A DNA stretch of 64,000 nucleotides, taken from assembly GCA_023443745.1 (NCBI GenBank), contig JAEZTB010000042.1, positions 248,001 to 312,000 of the forward strand, in the 5' to 3' direction. Source of the stretch: Bacillota bacterium (GTDB lineage: Bacteria; Bacillota; Clostridia; DSM-8532). Position 1 is the stretch's first letter. The number at the start of each line of letters is the position of its first letter. Shown piece by piece: positions 1-10,540 of the stretch. Made by a program: the position numbers and the translations under genes. Under the pieces are notes generated by a model. The model searched no databases and was not told where the DNA came from. It saw nothing but the letters and a program-made list of their open reading frames with translations.

Positions 1-22
1 TTTGGATTTTAAGAGGTTAATC

Positions 23-517
23 ATGAGAAACATTATACTTATCGGAATGCCTGCAGTCGGCAAAAGCACTTTAGGCGTTATTCTCGCCAAAGCATTGGGG
101 TTTCAGTTTGTAGATACGGATTTGCTCATACAAAAATCCCAGGGAAGGCTGCTTCAGGATATTATCGATCACGACGGAATTGATGGCTTTACTCAAATTG
201 AAGAGAAGGTCATATCTGATTTGGAATTAGCAGGCTGCGTCATTGCCACAGGCGGAAGCGTCATTTATTCTGAGAAGGCCATGGATCACTTGAAAAAGAT
301 GGGGCATGTCATTTATTTGCATGTCACCTGTGAAGAAATTGAAAAGCGGCTTAAAAATATTACTACCAGAGGTATCGTCATGAGAAAGGGGTCTACGCTG
401 AAAGATGTATATGATAAAAGGGTGCCCCTATATAAAAAATATGCCGAAACCGAGATAAATTGTTCCGGTAAAGATATGGAGCAGTGTGTCAACGCAATAT
501 TAGTACATATTTCGTAA
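23..517 (+). CDS. aroK: Shikimate kinase
   Basis: Small P-loop kinase of about 164 residues that would phosphorylate shikimate to shikimate 3-phosphate in aromatic amino-acid synthesis (cytosolic). The N-terminus carries the Walker A motif GMPAVGKST, followed by FVDTD, where the second Asp of the shikimate kinase DTD signature binds Mg2+/shikimate, and then IATGGS, matching the conserved GGG/GGS shikimate-binding turn. I start at the ATG at 23, which has AAGAGG six bases upstream; an in-frame TTG at 2 lacks a ribosome site. Whatever lies upstream is outside the window, so operon context is unknown. The length is normal for the family. Confidence 0.88.
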   Translation: MRNIILIGMPAVGKSTLGVILAKALGFQFVDTDLLIQKSQGRLLQDIIDHDGIDGFTQIEEKVISDLELAGCVIATGGSVIYSEKAMDHLKKMGHVIYLHVTCEEIEKRLKNITTRGIVMRKGSTLKDVYDKRVPLYKKYAETEINCSGKDMEQCVNAILVHIS

Positions 518-679
518 AAACAAATGCCTATCTTGTATGATTGTGGATAATTGAGGAATATTTTGTTTTCCTTTTTACCAATTTATGATATGATTAATTT
601 CTAACAGATGGAATTAATACAGCTTCAAATTTACTTTTTTACTTGTTTTTCAGAGTAATTTATTTTGGAGGTTGTCAAT

Positions 680-1930
680 ATGAAAGAAGGTAAGAAACGA
701 AATCTCAACAGCATGGTTTTAGGCATTTCAGCAGTGGTCGGGCTTGCGATTGGCGTTCTTTTCAGTATCCTAACAAATTACTGGCTTTTATTATTGATAT
801 TCCCTGTATTTGCACTTGTTAATACTTTGGCTGTCAGATTGGTTTTAGAGTTATCCATTAAGCGTCTTGCCGGAAGTTTCTCAAAAGAAATGCAGAAAAT
901 CAAGGAAGGCGATTTTTCAGTTTTTGTTAATTCTAATGACTATGGAATTTTAGGTGGAGTTGCCTCATCGGTAAATTCCGTTTTAAGTGATATCAGAAAC
1001 CTGATAGACGGTTTCTTCCAATTATCCCTGGCCATTAAAGGCGCATCTTATACAGTTGATGAAGTATCCAACGGGGCCTTTGATGCTATTAACCTCATTG
1101 CACGGACCGTTGACGATATATCCAAGGGCGCAACCAGTCAGGCAGAAGAAGCCCAAAACGGGGTTCTGTCGGCTGACAAATTATCTGATCAAATAAACAA
1201 CGTGTATGAAAGCTATAGCGATATTACTATCGAAACCGAAAAAATCGGTTATGTCAACAGCGCCGGTGTAGAAGCAGTAGAAATATTAAGGAAAAAATCA
1301 GAAATGAATTTTTCCGCCTCAGAGAAGATATTCTCCGTTATGGAAAATCTGGTTAAAACGGTACAGCAAATCAGCTCATTTACCTCATCCATCGAGAGCA
1401 TAACCGAGCAAACCAATCTTTTGGCGTTAAACGCTGCCATTGAGGCTGCACGCGCAGGTGAGGCTGGCCTGGGCTTTGCGGTAGTAGCAGATGAGGTCAG
1501 AAAACTGGCCGATCAGAGTAGATCTTCCACCCTTGAAATCACCAATCTTGTTGAAAGCATCAGAGATGAATCTAAAATGGCTGTTCAGGTCATGGCAGAC
1601 TTAAGGAACGCGTCAGAAGAACAGATCATGTCGGTGGATAAAACGAAGAGTGCCTTTGATGATATTGCCAACGCCATCTTTACCATTGTTGACAAATTCA
1701 AAAAAGTTAATGAGGCTGTGGCTAAAATGCAAAAGGATAAGGATGAGGTCGTTCTTTCGATTGAGCATATCTCCTCTGTATCGCAGCAAACAGCCGCTTC
1801 CAGCCAGGAGATGACGGCAACAACCGAGACACAGATCAAATCCTTTGCAGAATTACAGCAGGCATCCAAGAGCCTTGGCGATCTGGTAGTTGATCTTAAC
1901 AATAAGCTTAAAAAGTACAAGCTCCGCTAA
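680..1930 (+). CDS. Methyl-accepting chemotaxis protein without an extracellular sensor domain
   Basis: A receptor of 416 residues. Two hydrophobic segments near the N-terminus (about residues 10-30 and 36-58) are separated by only a few residues, so there is no periplasmic-type ligand domain. A short HAMP-like stretch (KEGDFSVF) follows, then the long cytoplasmic helical hairpin. The signalling tip is clear at [19 protein letters not shown] and the following [11 protein letters not shown], the contact site for CheA/CheW. It probably senses a cytoplasmic or membrane signal, or works with a partner. The start ATG has GGAGG eight bases upstream. The gene is monocistronic and ends at a strong hairpin shared with the convergent msrAB gene. 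Confidence 0.9.
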   Translation: MKEGKKRNLNSMVLGISAVVGLAIGVLFSILTNYWLLLLIFPVFALVNTLAVRLVLELSIKRLAGSFSKEMQKIKEGDFSVFVNSNDYGILGGVASSVNSVLSDIRNLIDGFFQLSLAIKGASYTVDEVSNGAFDAINLIARTVDDISKGATSQAEEAQNGVLSADKLSDQINNVYESYSDITIETEKIGYVNSAGVEAVEILRKKSEMNFSASEKIFSVMENLVKTVQQISSFTSSIESITEQTNLLALNAAIEAARAGEAGLGFAVVADEVRKLADQSRSSTLEITNLVESIRDESKMAVQVMADLRNASEEQIMSVDKTKSAFDDIANAIFTIVDKFKKVNEAVAKMQKDKDEVVLSIEHISSVSQQTAASSQEMTATTETQIKSFAELQQASKSLGDLVVDLNNKLKKYKLR

Positions 1931-1967
1931 AAGAGCCATGAGTTAGATAAGCTAAAGATCCGTAAAT

Positions 1968-2004
1968 AAAAATGCTCGCAACCCAAAAGGTTATGAGCAT
2001 TTTT
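1968..2004. terminator. Bidirectional intrinsic terminator between the chemoreceptor gene and msrAB
   Basis: AAAAATGCTC at 1968-1977 pairs with GAGCATTTTT at 1995-2004, and AACC/GGTT extends the stem. A- and T-runs on the two sides make it work for both convergent genes. Confidence 0.9.
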
Positions 2005-2005
2005 C

Positions 2006-2995
2006 TTATATTCGTGTCGAGTCATGAGGAAAAAGTACCAGATACTCTCCATACCCTTCTTCCTCCAGCCTATCCTTTGGAATAAAGCGTAATGATGCAG
2101 AGTTTATGCAATAACGCAAGCCTCCGGTCTCTTTAGGACCGTCATCAAAAACATGGCCTAAATGGCTGTTGGCGGCCATAGAACGCACCTCGGTCCGGCT
2201 CATGCCATGGGTAAGATCTAACTTGTTCACAATGGCCTTATCCTTAATAGGGCGTGTGAAACTGGGCCAGCCACAGCTTGAATCAAATTTATCCAATGAT
2301 GTAAACAGCGGCTCTCCACTTACCACATCCACATAAAGGCCCTCTTCATGGTTGTTCCAGTATTCATTATTAAAAGGTGGTTCAGTGGCATCCTTTTGCG
2401 TCACTTCAAACTGTATGGGCGTTAAGCGGTTTTTAGCGGCTTGAGCCTTTCTCGCATTCCTATCCCATTTCTCTTTTTGAAAGGCCATACGCCCTGATGC
2501 AGAAAAATAACGGTTGTAATGGGCTGAATTCTTCCTGTAATAATGCTGATGGTAATCTTCAGCCGGGTAGAATGTGGATGCTGGGAGTATTTTAGTTGCT
2601 ATGGGCCTATCAAAAAGTCCGCTTTTTTTCAGGTCTTCCTTCGACTTTTCTGCAGCAACCTTCTGGTCCTCACCATGGGTAAAGATGGCGGTTTGATAGG
2701 ACTGCCCCCTATCCCCAAACTGTCCGCCCGGATCAGTTGGATCAACTTGTCTCCAGAAAATAGTGAGAAGCTCCTCATAGGAGATCTTTCTTTCATCATA
2801 TACGATATCCACAGCCTCATAATGACCTGTTGTTCCTGTGCAAACCTTCTCATAGGTCGGATTTGGTGAGTGGCCTCCTGTATAACCCGAGATGACGCTT
2901 ATGACTCCTTCATATTGGTCAAAAGGCTTCACCATACACCAGAAACAGCCCCCAGCAAAGGTCGCATGCTTGATAAAATCATCTCCCATATTCAT
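2006..2995 (-). CDS. msrAB: Bifunctional peptide methionine sulfoxide reductase MsrA-MsrB
   Basis: A fused repair enzyme of about 329 residues. The N-terminal MsrA domain contains GCFWC, whose first Cys is the catalytic residue, and reduces the S-sulfoxide. The C-terminal MsrB domain carries CGWPSF and the redox-active Cys in [10 protein letters not shown], and reduces the R-sulfoxide. Electrons normally come from thioredoxin, which fits the nearby trxB gene in the same orientation. The start is uncertain by a few codons: ATG at 2995 or 2989, both after a weak AAGAG. Of the two Zn-binding CxxC pairs seen in many MsrB proteins I see no clear example. The fusion order A-B is common in Firmicutes and oral bacteria. 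Confidence 0.93.
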   Translation of the reverse strand: MNMGDDFIKHATFAGGCFWCMVKPFDQYEGVISVISGYTGGHSPNPTYEKVCTGTTGHYEAVDIVYDERKISYEELLTIFWRQVDPTDPGGQFGDRGQSYQTAIFTHGEDQKVAAEKSKEDLKKSGLFDRPIATKILPASTFYPAEDYHQHYYRKNSAHYNRYFSASGRMAFQKEKWDRNARKAQAAKNRLTPIQFEVTQKDATEPPFNNEYWNNHEEGLYVDVVSGEPLFTSLDKFDSSCGWPSFTRPIKDKAIVNKLDLTHGMSRTEVRSMAANSHLGHVFDDGPKETGGLRYCINSASLRFIPKDRLEEEGYGEYLVLFPHDSTRI

Positions 2996-3026
2996 CACTC
3001 TTCATGCCTTTCAAATTAATGTACAA

Positions 3027-3073
3027 AAAAGACTCAGCCCGAACCCTTTCAGGTCTCAGCCTCTGAGTCTTTT
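3027..3073 (-). terminator. Hairpin downstream of the DUF1858 gene
   Basis: AAAAGACTCAG at 3027-3037 and CTGAGTCTTTT at 3063-3073 form an 11-bp stem. It lies between the DUF1858 gene and msrAB and gives a T-run on the minus strand, so the two genes are probably transcribed separately. Confidence 0.8.
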
Positions 3074-3088
3074 CACCGTAAAGGAAAT

Positions 3089-3274
3089 TTATTGATTCAA
3101 AGCATTCAATAATTCATCTACGTTCATGCCATGTACCATAGATGCTTCTTCCAGTGTCTCAGCCTGTGAAGAGGGGCATCCAATGCAACCCATTCCAAAG
3201 CTCATTAAAATCCTTGCTGCTTGCGGGTTTGCCTGAAGAACCTGTCCAATGGTCATATCCTTTGTTACTTTCAT
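3089..3274 (-). CDS. DUF1858 domain protein (small redox-type disulfide protein)
   Basis: A 61-residue soluble protein of the DUF1858 family (the 'hybrid-cluster-protein-associated redox disulfide domain'). The diagnostic part is [10 protein letters not shown], a CxxC-like pair, followed by an acidic helix (AETLEEAS). Small proteins like this are common in anaerobes, and their biochemical role is not settled; a thiol redox or metal role is inferred from the cysteines. It sits between trxB and msrAB, which supports a thiol-redox context. The start ATG has GGAGG (as GGAGGCCC) upstream. Confidence 0.82.
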   Translation of the reverse strand: MKVTKDMTIGQVLQANPQAARILMSFGMGCIGCPSSQAETLEEASMVHGMNVDELLNALNQ

Positions 3275-3370
3275 CGTGGGCCTCCTTAAATGTTGTATTT
3301 TAGTCTTTACTACGACATTAGTATCGAATTATACATTACATCAAAAGCATAGGCCAATCTGTGATTTAAA

Positions 3371-4285
3371 TCACAAATTGCTTTCATTGATATAATTTTG
3401 GGCCGAATAAGCCGCTAACGCTCCGTCCGAAGCTGCTGTCACCACTTGTCTGAGTGACTTCTCACGGATATCTCCCGCTGCAAATACACCGGATATATGA
3501 GTCCTCATGCCTTCATCAGTCTTAATATAACCATTTTGGGTAAGCTCAATCTTACCATTTACCAACTGGGTGTTGGGTACATTCCCTATGGCGACAAAAA
3601 TCCCGCTGACGCTCATGCTTGAAAGTTTCTGAGTTTTTATGTTCCTGATTTTTATTCCTTCAACCTTAGTATCTCCAATTATCTCTTCTAAAACCGAATT
3701 CCAAATAGGTATAATTTTGGAATGTTTGAAAACAGAATCCTGCAAGACCTGGGTTGCCCGCATACGATCCCTGCGATGAACCAAAAAAATCTTGTTGCAG
3801 AACCTGGAGAGGTATAGAGCATCTTCGGCAGCCGTATCACCACCGCCGATAACGGCAACATCGCGACCTTTGAAAAAGGCCCCGTCACAGGTCGCGCAAT
3901 AGGATATTCCTGACCCGATAAGGTTTTCTTCTTGAGGCAATCCAAGCTCTTTTGGCGATGCCCCCATACAGAGAATAACAGCAGACGACCTGTAGATGTT
4001 CTCCCTGGTCTTGACAACCTTTATCCTGCCATCAAGAATGACATCCGTTACTTCTTCCGAGACTATTCGCGCTCCAAATTTTTTGGCTTGATCGGCCATT
4101 TTTACAGCTAAACCGCTGCCGCTTATCATTTCAAAACCCGGGTAATTTTCCATTTCATTGGCCTTTGCCATCTGTCCACCAAAGGACGACTTTTCAATGA
4201 CCAAAATATTTAACTTGGCTCTGGCAGCATAAAGTGCCGCGGAAAAGCCTGCCGGGCCCCCTCCGATTATAATGACATCAAGCAT
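3371..4285 (-). CDS. trxB: Thioredoxin-disulfide reductase
   Basis: A 304-residue FAD/NADPH flavoprotein that reduces thioredoxin. The N-terminal FAD-binding GGGPAG is at about residues 8-13, the redox-active CATC at residues 130-133 is the classic low-Mr TrxB active site, a second Rossmann motif GGGDTAAE binds NADPH, and the C-terminal FAAGDI contacts FAD. The length is normal. Together with msrAB and the DUF1858 gene it forms a thiol-repair group on the minus strand, although the hairpin at 3027-3073 argues against a single transcript through msrAB. Confidence 0.95.
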   Translation of the reverse strand: MLDVIIIGGGPAGFSAALYAARAKLNILVIEKSSFGGQMAKANEMENYPGFEMISGSGLAVKMADQAKKFGARIVSEEVTDVILDGRIKVVKTRENIYRSSAVILCMGASPKELGLPQEENLIGSGISYCATCDGAFFKGRDVAVIGGGDTAAEDALYLSRFCNKIFLVHRRDRMRATQVLQDSVFKHSKIIPIWNSVLEEIIGDTKVEGIKIRNIKTQKLSSMSVSGIFVAIGNVPNTQLVNGKIELTQNGYIKTDEGMRTHISGVFAAGDIREKSLRQVVTAASDGALAAYSAQNYINESNL

Positions 4286-4334
4286 AAATAAGCTCCTTTA
4301 TTATTTGCCCTTATGTATAGCATATTCCGAAAGC

Positions 4335-4973
4335 TTATCTCACGGGAATATGGAAGCCCTCTATTAACAGTGCTCTTACAGGAGCCGCCTCTACACCCAC
4401 AATCTTTATTGGTGCTGCCACAAGCAGGTATTCGCCTTCGTCAACCTCTTTGAGCCTAAGGCCCTCAAGAATAACAATATCCGCTTTTAAAAGCGTCTTG
4501 TGGGTCTCGTGCTCCGGTTGACTCCTTTCAATACCGAGGGAATCAATGCCTACCCCGGAAATACCTTTCTCTTTTAAGTACTCAGCTCCTGTTTTGTCCA
4601 GATAGATAAATTCTCCCTCTAATATGTCCAAAAAGGAGTTTTTTGTTTTTAATAGGATAAAATCACCCGATTGAATATCCTTTTGAGCCAAATGTGCCTC
4701 TGTTATTTTATCTTCGGCATCCTTAAGATCTAAGACTTTGCATGGTCTGACCACTCTTTCCAAATCTATCGAGTCAAGATTTTTTCCGTCCTGCAAAATA
4801 TGCAGAGGGGAATCCAAATGGGTGCCTGTATGCATATTCATATCAAGCCGTGTCTCATATACCGACCCGGTTGTATAATCGCTTTCAACCTTGATAACAG
4901 GCCTTTTAATACTCTTCCCCTTATAAACCGGCATCTCATAAAAAATATCCATAGAAATATCGTAAATTCTCAT
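4335..4973 (-). CDS. Cyclase family protein (kynurenine-formamidase-like metal hydrolase)
   Basis: About 212 residues, with the family signature HTGTHLDSPLH, in which the His and Asp residues bind divalent metal. The family includes kynurenine formamidase, isatin hydrolase and polyketide cyclase-like proteins, so the substrate cannot be told from sequence. The ATG at 4973 overlaps the zwf stop in an ATGA arrangement, which implies translational coupling to zwf. An upstream GTG start at 4985 would run further into zwf and is less likely. Pairing with glucose-6-phosphate dehydrogenase is unusual; a role in lactone or formyl-metabolite hydrolysis is only a guess. Confidence 0.8.
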   Translation of the reverse strand: MRIYDISMDIFYEMPVYKGKSIKRPVIKVESDYTTGSVYETRLDMNMHTGTHLDSPLHILQDGKNLDSIDLERVVRPCKVLDLKDAEDKITEAHLAQKDIQSGDFILLKTKNSFLDILEGEFIYLDKTGAEYLKEKGISGVGIDSLGIERSQPEHETHKTLLKADIVILEGLRLKEVDEGEYLLVAAPIKIVGVEAAPVRALLIEGFHIPVR

Positions 4974-6472
4974 GCTTTCCACCACTCTCTCCCATCCCGG
5001 GCCAAAAGCTCAAAAGCTCTTACCGGTCCCATGGTTCCTGCTTCATAATTCGGGAAGCTGAACCTCTTTTGCTCTCTGTAGGCAATAATTTTGTCGGCAA
5101 ATATCCAGGAGGCCTCAACCTCATCCCATCTTGAGAAAAGCGTTGCATCACCGCGAAGGACATCGTAAATCAGGCGCTCATAGGCTTCAGGCGTATTCCC
5201 CGAAACGGGATTGATCTGGCTTGCATCCATTTTCCTTGAAACAATATCATGATGGGTATTAAAATCCTTGGTATTAAACTGGAAAAACACACCTACATGG
5301 GGCTGTATTCTGATGATCAGAAGATTGGGCTCCTGGACATGTCCTTCTTTAAAATAAAGGATATTAGGCAGCGCCTTAAATTGTATGACAATTTCGGAGG
5401 ATGTTGTCCCTAGCCGTTTTCCCGTTCTGATATAAAAGGGGGTACCCGCCCATCTGAAATTGTTAATATGAAGCTTTAGTGCCACAAAGGTCTCGGTCGT
5501 TGAGCTTGGAGGAACCTTTTCTTCCTCTCTGTATGCGGGAACAGGGATAGCGTCAATAATGCCCTTGCCATATTGTCCGAAGACTGCATTATCTCTGAGA
5601 AGCTCGGGAGTGAAGTCTTCAATAGCCTGGATGACCTTGAGCTTTTCGGTTCGGATGGAGTCGGTTTTAAGGTTGACAGGCGGTTCCATGGCTACCAATG
5701 ACAGTATTTGTATCAGATGGCTCTGTACCATATCCCTCATGGCTCCGGAATTCTCATAATATCCCCCTCTGGTTCCAACTCCATACTTCTCATTGAGAGA
5801 GATTTGAATATTATCAATGAATTTGTTGCTCCACAAGGACTCGAAAATAGAATTGCAGAATCTCAAAACCATAATATTCTGGATCATTTCCTTGCCCAGA
5901 TAGTGATCAATCCTGTAAATGCTGTTTTCCTTGAACACTTCATTGAGCTTGCTGTTAAGCTTTCTGGCCGTTACAAGATCCTTACCGAAGGGTTTTTCAA
6001 TGACAAGTCTGGTCCATGATCCCTTCTGCTCGGTGAGGTCACTGATATATAGCCCCTGAACGATTGTCTCAAAATACTCCGGTGCCACCGCAAGATAGAA
6101 AACCCTATTGCCTCCTGTATGAAACTTTTCATCCAGCTCGTTTAGAAACTTTTTCAGCCCTGTGTAGCTGTTCACGTCGGTAAAATCCAACTGCACATAG
6201 TAAATAAGCTCTCTTAACCGTGCCCAATACTTTTCATCAATCTTATTTCTAGAGCGCTTGGTCAAGGAGTCCAATACCTCATCCCGATATTGTTCAGTTG
6301 TCTTTTCTCGTCTTCCCACAGAAACCACTGCAAAGTGCTCGGGCAGCATTTTATCATAAACCAGATTATAAAGCGCCGGCATGAGCTTTCTATGGGTTAA
6401 ATCCCCCGTTCCACCGAAAATGACCATGATTGCAGATAGGTTGTTGCTTTGATTTACATTTTCAAAATTCAT
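4970..6472 (-). CDS. zwf: Glucose-6-phosphate 1-dehydrogenase
   Basis: A 500-residue enzyme that oxidises glucose 6-phosphate to 6-phosphogluconolactone with NADP+ or NAD+, the first step of the oxidative pentose-phosphate branch. The N-terminal Rossmann motif reads FGGTGDLTHRKLMPALYNL, the catalytic substrate-binding motif is RIDHYLGKE, and RTGKRL follows in the C-terminal domain. No 6-phosphogluconolactonase or gnd gene is visible nearby. The downstream cyclase-family gene overlaps its stop codon. The ATG is preceded by AAGGAAGGGGG-type purines. Upstream is a very AT-rich dyad region (6547-6596) that probably holds the promoter. Confidence 0.95.
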   Translation of the reverse strand: MNFENVNQSNNLSAIMVIFGGTGDLTHRKLMPALYNLVYDKMLPEHFAVVSVGRREKTTEQYRDEVLDSLTKRSRNKIDEKYWARLRELIYYVQLDFTDVNSYTGLKKFLNELDEKFHTGGNRVFYLAVAPEYFETIVQGLYISDLTEQKGSWTRLVIEKPFGKDLVTARKLNSKLNEVFKENSIYRIDHYLGKEMIQNIMVLRFCNSIFESLWSNKFIDNIQISLNEKYGVGTRGGYYENSGAMRDMVQSHLIQILSLVAMEPPVNLKTDSIRTEKLKVIQAIEDFTPELLRDNAVFGQYGKGIIDAIPVPAYREEEKVPPSSTTETFVALKLHINNFRWAGTPFYIRTGKRLGTTSSEIVIQFKALPNILYFKEGHVQEPNLLIIRIQPHVGVFFQFNTKDFNTHHDIVSRKMDASQINPVSGNTPEAYERLIYDVLRGDATLFSRWDEVEASWIFADKIIAYREQKRFSFPNYEAGTMGPVRAFELLARDGREWWKA

Positions 6473-6546
6473 AAACAGCCCCCTTCCTTATGCCCGATGA
6501 AGCATTTATCATCAACAGCAGCCTACTCCATTCTATTATTTGATTG

Positions 6547-6596
6547 AAGATTAATATAATATTATATTATAATATACTATAATATAGAATATTTTA
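6547..6596. promoter_or_regulatory. AT-only dyad region upstream of zwf
   Basis: A roughly 50-bp stretch of almost pure A/T with overlapping TATAAT/ATATTATA dyads, inside the 225-bp gap between the divergent zwf and fucU genes. Several sequences in it could serve as -10 elements, so I cannot choose one promoter. No other gene is visible in the gap. Confidence 0.4.
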
Positions 6597-6697
6597 GCAG
6601 TTAGAATTCATTAACTGGTATTAAAAACTATAAATTTAAGGTAAGTCTTGTCATTCGGTACTTCTTCGTAATAAAACCATGAAAGGAACGATATATC

Positions 6698-7129
6698 ATG
6701 TTAAAAAACATTCCCCCTATTTTATCCCCTGAACTATTGAAAATTCTGATGGAAATGGGGCACGGCGATGAGATCGTCATAGCAGACGGTAATTTTCCGG
6801 CAGCAAGTACTGCCAGGAGGTTGGTAAGATGTGACGGGCATAATGTCCCTGAAATACTTGACGCCATATTAAAGCTTTTCCCATTGGATTCGTATGTGGA
6901 AGCCCCTGTCGCTCTAATGCAGGTAACGAAGGGAGATACTGTTGAAACACCAATTTGGGACACTTACAGAGAAATAATCAATAAGTATGAAGCCAAGGCC
7001 AATAAAATAAGCACTATTGAGCGATTCGCCTTTTATGAAAAAGCAAAAGATGCTTACGCTGTGATAGCAACTGGTGAGAAGGCACTTTATGCAAACATTA
7101 TACTGAAGAAAGGCGTAGTCGTTGAATAG
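6698..7129 (+). CDS. fucU: RbsD/FucU family sugar mutarotase (probable L-fucose mutarotase)
   Basis: A 143-residue protein of the RbsD/FucU family, which interconverts sugar anomers before isomerisation or phosphorylation. The family signature is visible as MGHGDEIVIADGNFPA, where His and Asp line the active site. The start ATG has AAAGGAAC upstream. It faces fucI, tail to tail, across a shared terminator, and with fucI next door the natural substrate is L-fucose. The separate promoter means it is not in the fucI transcript. Confidence 0.87.
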   Translation: MLKNIPPILSPELLKILMEMGHGDEIVIADGNFPAASTARRLVRCDGHNVPEILDAILKLFPLDSYVEAPVALMQVTKGDTVETPIWDTYREIINKYEAKANKISTIERFAFYEKAKDAYAVIATGEKALYANIILKKGVVVE

Positions 7130-7169
7130 CAAAGAATATGCCTACCTAGTAAAGCTATAGTTTTAAAAA

Positions 7170-7196
7170 TCCGCTGAGAAAAAAGTTCTCAGCGGA
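7170..7196. terminator. Bidirectional terminator between fucU and fucI
   Basis: TCCGCTGAGAA at 7170-7180 pairs perfectly with TTCTCAGCGGA at 7186-7196, with a 5-nt loop. Flanking A/T runs on both sides fit the convergent genes. Confidence 0.9.
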
Positions 7197-7208
7197 CATT
7201 TCTTTTGA

Positions 7209-8969
7209 TTATCTATACAGTGGCCCATAGGCAGTACATGCCCTATAATCTGCGCCTTCCAGGTCTTTCGTACCGAAGGCGGACCAGGAATGCGGCCTGT
7301 AGAGGTCATCATCACTTATATTATGTAAAGAAACCGGAATCCGGAGCATGCTGGCCAGTGAAATCAGATCCTTACCGATATGTCCGTAAGTGAAGGCGCC
7401 ATGATTGGCACCCCAATTGGCCATAACAGAGTAAACATCCTTGAAGGCTCCCTCGCCTGTGAGCCTTGGCACAAACCATGTCGTTGGCCAGGTGGGATCC
7501 GTCCTTTCACAAAGCACATCCTGAATTTCATCTGGCAAAATGGCCGTATGCCCTTCTGCAAATTGCAGAACAGGGCCTATACCGTCAATAATATTGAGTC
7601 TAATCAATGTAACCGGCATTTCGGTTTGGGTATGGAAGCACGAAGAGAAACCGCCGCCTCTGAAATATCCCCTGTTGGCGGGACACCAACTGGTAGCCTC
7701 TGTCATGGACTTGATGTCGTCATCATCAACGTTCCACCATTTCTTAATCAGCTTGTTTCCTGCCTCATCCCTGGCCAGGCCTGTTCCGTCCAGTGCTGCC
7801 GCTCCTGAATTAATAAGATGAATAAAACCGTTCTGGGCTATTCCGGTTAATTTCCTTCCTGTAACCCGCTCCACAGCCTCAGGGCTCCAATAGGTTCTGA
7901 CATCAGCAAAAATACTGGCTGTGCCCGTCAAAAGATGACCAAACAGCATGGCAACGCCATTTAATCCATCGTTCTCAGTGGCCAGGACAACGGGTTTCCT
8001 TTTCCCGTTCCAATCAAAACTGGAATTCAAAACAGCCTCGGTAAAGTCACCGTTGGGCAACCAGTCAGTCCACATTCTCTGCCCCTGGAAGCCGCCCAGT
8101 ATTGCATTTCTGCCCAGGGCCTCCTCGTGCCAGCCAATTTGATCAAGATTCTTATTACCCAGCATAATATCGCGGCAAACAAGAGTCATTTTTACAACAA
8201 ATTCCCACTCGCTGTCCTTCTGTTCTCTGGTTAGGGAATTTGCATTGACATCCCTGCCTTCTTTACAGTGCTCTTTTGTCCAGGCCAGGGCTCTTTCATA
8301 CTCCTCATGATCGTAAATTTCAAGCTTGATCCTTCTGAGCACTTCTGTCATGTCCACCCACTCAGCTCGGATTCCGAGATACTTTTGGAAGAACTCGGCG
8401 TTGCAGTATGACCCGGCTATTCCCATAGAAACCGAACCAATGCCCACATAAGCTTTATTTCTCATAAGCCCGGGCACAAGCGCGCAGCGGGCAAAGCGTA
8501 AAATTTTCTCGCTGACATCCTCAGGGATGGTGGTATCTGTTCTGTCCTGAACATGATGGCCGTAGATGGAAAAGGCAGGCAGCCCTTTTTGCGCATGGGC
8601 GGCCATAACCGCAGCCAGATAAACGGCACCTGGCCGTTCCGTCCCATTAAAGCCCCATACAGCTTTAATAGTGAGAGGGTTCATGTCCATGGTCTCGCTG
8701 CCATAGCACCAGCAAGGGGTGACTGTTAATGTGGCGCATACATTCTGGGTTGAAAAATACGTTTCGCAGGCTCCGGCTTCCGCACCTCCGCCAATGGTTG
8801 AGGGTGCGATCACACACTGGACCGGTGTTCCGTCCGGATAGGTCAAATTGCTTTCAATCAGATTTTTAGCGGATCGGGCCATTGCCATGGTCTGTTCCTC
8901 AAGGCCTTCACGTACCCCAAACCATCGGCCGTCGATTGCAGGCCTGACACCAATTTTAGGATAAGACAT
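7209..8969 (-). CDS. fucI: L-fucose isomerase
   Basis: About 586 residues that closely track E. coli FucI along the whole length, for example [43 protein letters not shown] and [15 protein letters not shown]. It converts L-fucose to L-fuculose using Mn2+; ATENDGLNG contains metal-site acidic residues of the family. D-arabinose is a common second substrate. Translation should start at the ATG at 8969, which has GGAG upstream, rather than at the longer open frame reaching 9023 inside the kinase gene. The kinase gene ends 25 bp upstream, so the two form an operon. Confidence 0.96.
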   Translation of the reverse strand: MSYPKIGVRPAIDGRWFGVREGLEEQTMAMARSAKNLIESNLTYPDGTPVQCVIAPSTIGGGAEAGACETYFSTQNVCATLTVTPCWCYGSETMDMNPLTIKAVWGFNGTERPGAVYLAAVMAAHAQKGLPAFSIYGHHVQDRTDTTIPEDVSEKILRFARCALVPGLMRNKAYVGIGSVSMGIAGSYCNAEFFQKYLGIRAEWVDMTEVLRRIKLEIYDHEEYERALAWTKEHCKEGRDVNANSLTREQKDSEWEFVVKMTLVCRDIMLGNKNLDQIGWHEEALGRNAILGGFQGQRMWTDWLPNGDFTEAVLNSSFDWNGKRKPVVLATENDGLNGVAMLFGHLLTGTASIFADVRTYWSPEAVERVTGRKLTGIAQNGFIHLINSGAAALDGTGLARDEAGNKLIKKWWNVDDDDIKSMTEATSWCPANRGYFRGGGFSSCFHTQTEMPVTLIRLNIIDGIGPVLQFAEGHTAILPDEIQDVLCERTDPTWPTTWFVPRLTGEGAFKDVYSVMANWGANHGAFTYGHIGKDLISLASMLRIPVSLHNISDDDLYRPHSWSAFGTKDLEGADYRACTAYGPLYR

Positions 8970-8994
8970 AATCAACACTCCTCTACTAAAATAC

Positions 8995-10479
8995 TCACAG
9001 TATTGAATTTCCTTTATCTGCAAAGCTTATGAAACGCCGATAAGACTGGGCCCAGGCTTCAGTGTCCTGAGGGCTGTATTTCTTAATTCCCCCTATCCGG
9101 GAAATGAGTGCACGTGCTTCTCTTATATCTCTAATCTCTCCAAGCGCCATGAGCTGTACGACAATGTTTCCCAAGGCCGTGGCCTCAACCGGCCCGGCAT
9201 CAACCTGGATTCCGCAAGCCGAAGCAGTCATTTGGCAAAGGAAGGAGCTGTTGGCACCGCCGCCCACAAGATGAATAGTGTGATATTCCTTACCCGTGCA
9301 ATCTCTGACAATATCAAAGGCTTCCCTGTATTTGAGTGCAAGGCTTTCATAAATGCAGCGCACTACTTCCCCTATAGTTTGTGGAGCCGATTGACCTGTT
9401 TTGAGGCAATACTCCTGTATGCGCTTTGGCATATTGCCGGAAGCCACAAATACAGAATCTGACGGATCAATGAAGTATTGGAAAGGATGAGTCTGAAGTG
9501 CCAGATCCTCAAGCTCATCGAAGCTGTAATCCTTACCTTCATGCTTCCATTGTCGGCGGCACTCCTGAAGAAGCCAGGTCCCGATGACATTTTTATGAAA
9601 CAGGATTTTACCCCCGAAGCCGCCTTCATTGGTGACATTGTAACCAATGGATTTTTCGTTGATGATGGGTTCTTTAAGCTCTGTTCCGAACAAGGACCAG
9701 GTTCCGGAGCTTAAGAAAATAAAATCCTCTTCCGTAGCCGGAGCAGCGAGCACAGCGCTAGCCGTATCATGGGAGGCTACGGCAATAACATCGGATTTAT
9801 TAATGCCCAGCTCTTTGCAAATACCGTCGGAAAGCTTGCCCAATAGGGTCCCTGCAGGAATGACAGGCTTCAAAAGAGACTTGGGGAGGCCAAACGCCTC
9901 AAGGATTTCTTCAGACCAAATCCTACATGAAGCATCAAGTATTTGAGAGGTGGAAGCAATGGAATATTCGGCTGCCTTAACACCCGTAAGAAAGTAATTT
10001 AACAGATCAGGGGTGAAAAGTAGAGTATCCGCCCTTTCTAATGTATCTGGACTGTATTTCTTAAGAGCCAAAAGCTGAAACAGCGTATTAAGCTCCATAA
10101 TCTCAATGCCCGTTATGCCATAGAGTCTGTTCTGATTTATGGTTTCAAAGGCTTCCTCCACCAGGCCGACAGTGCGTTCATCTCGATAGTGAACCGGGTT
10201 TTCAATAAGATTACCTTTTTTGTCCAGAAGTCCAAAATCAACTCCCCAGGTATCAATACCAATACTGTCAATTTCTCCTGAGAGGGATGCTTTTTGAATA
10301 CCTTGCTTGATATGGAAGAACAATCTCAGCACATCCCAATAGAGGGTGCCGTTTACCAGCACAGGCTCATTGGGGAAGCGGTGTATCTCCTGCATTTTAA
10401 ATGTACCGTCGAAGTATTCAGCCAATATGGCACGACCGCTGGACGCTCCCAAATCAAAGGCTAATACTCTTTTTGACAT
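8995..10479 (-). CDS. FGGY-family carbohydrate kinase (rhamnulokinase/L-fuculokinase type)
   Basis: About 494 residues of the FGGY sugar-kinase fold. The N-terminal phosphate loop is [12 protein letters not shown] and the ATP-binding region near the C-terminus includes [26 protein letters not shown] and the [12 protein letters not shown] block look more like rhamnulokinase (RhaB) than E. coli FucK. Because it directly precedes fucI, it most likely phosphorylates L-fuculose to L-fuculose 1-phosphate; clostridial fucose loci often use RhaB-like kinases. The start ATG at 10479 follows GTGAGG. I leave the symbol blank because rhaB and fucK cannot be separated by eye. Confidence 0.9.
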   Translation of the reverse strand: MSKRVLAFDLGASSGRAILAEYFDGTFKMQEIHRFPNEPVLVNGTLYWDVLRLFFHIKQGIQKASLSGEIDSIGIDTWGVDFGLLDKKGNLIENPVHYRDERTVGLVEEAFETINQNRLYGITGIEIMELNTLFQLLALKKYSPDTLERADTLLFTPDLLNYFLTGVKAAEYSIASTSQILDASCRIWSEEILEAFGLPKSLLKPVIPAGTLLGKLSDGICKELGINKSDVIAVASHDTASAVLAAPATEEDFIFLSSGTWSLFGTELKEPIINEKSIGYNVTNEGGFGGKILFHKNVIGTWLLQECRRQWKHEGKDYSFDELEDLALQTHPFQYFIDPSDSVFVASGNMPKRIQEYCLKTGQSAPQTIGEVVRCIYESLALKYREAFDIVRDCTGKEYHTIHLVGGGANSSFLCQMTASACGIQVDAGPVEATALGNIVVQLMALGEIRDIREARALISRIGGIKKYSPQDTEAWAQSYRRFISFADKGNSIL

Positions 10480-10540
10480 GACCTCACCCGCCTTGCACAC
10501 CTGATTGAACCCTTTTAATCAGATAAAAATTTTTCATTGT

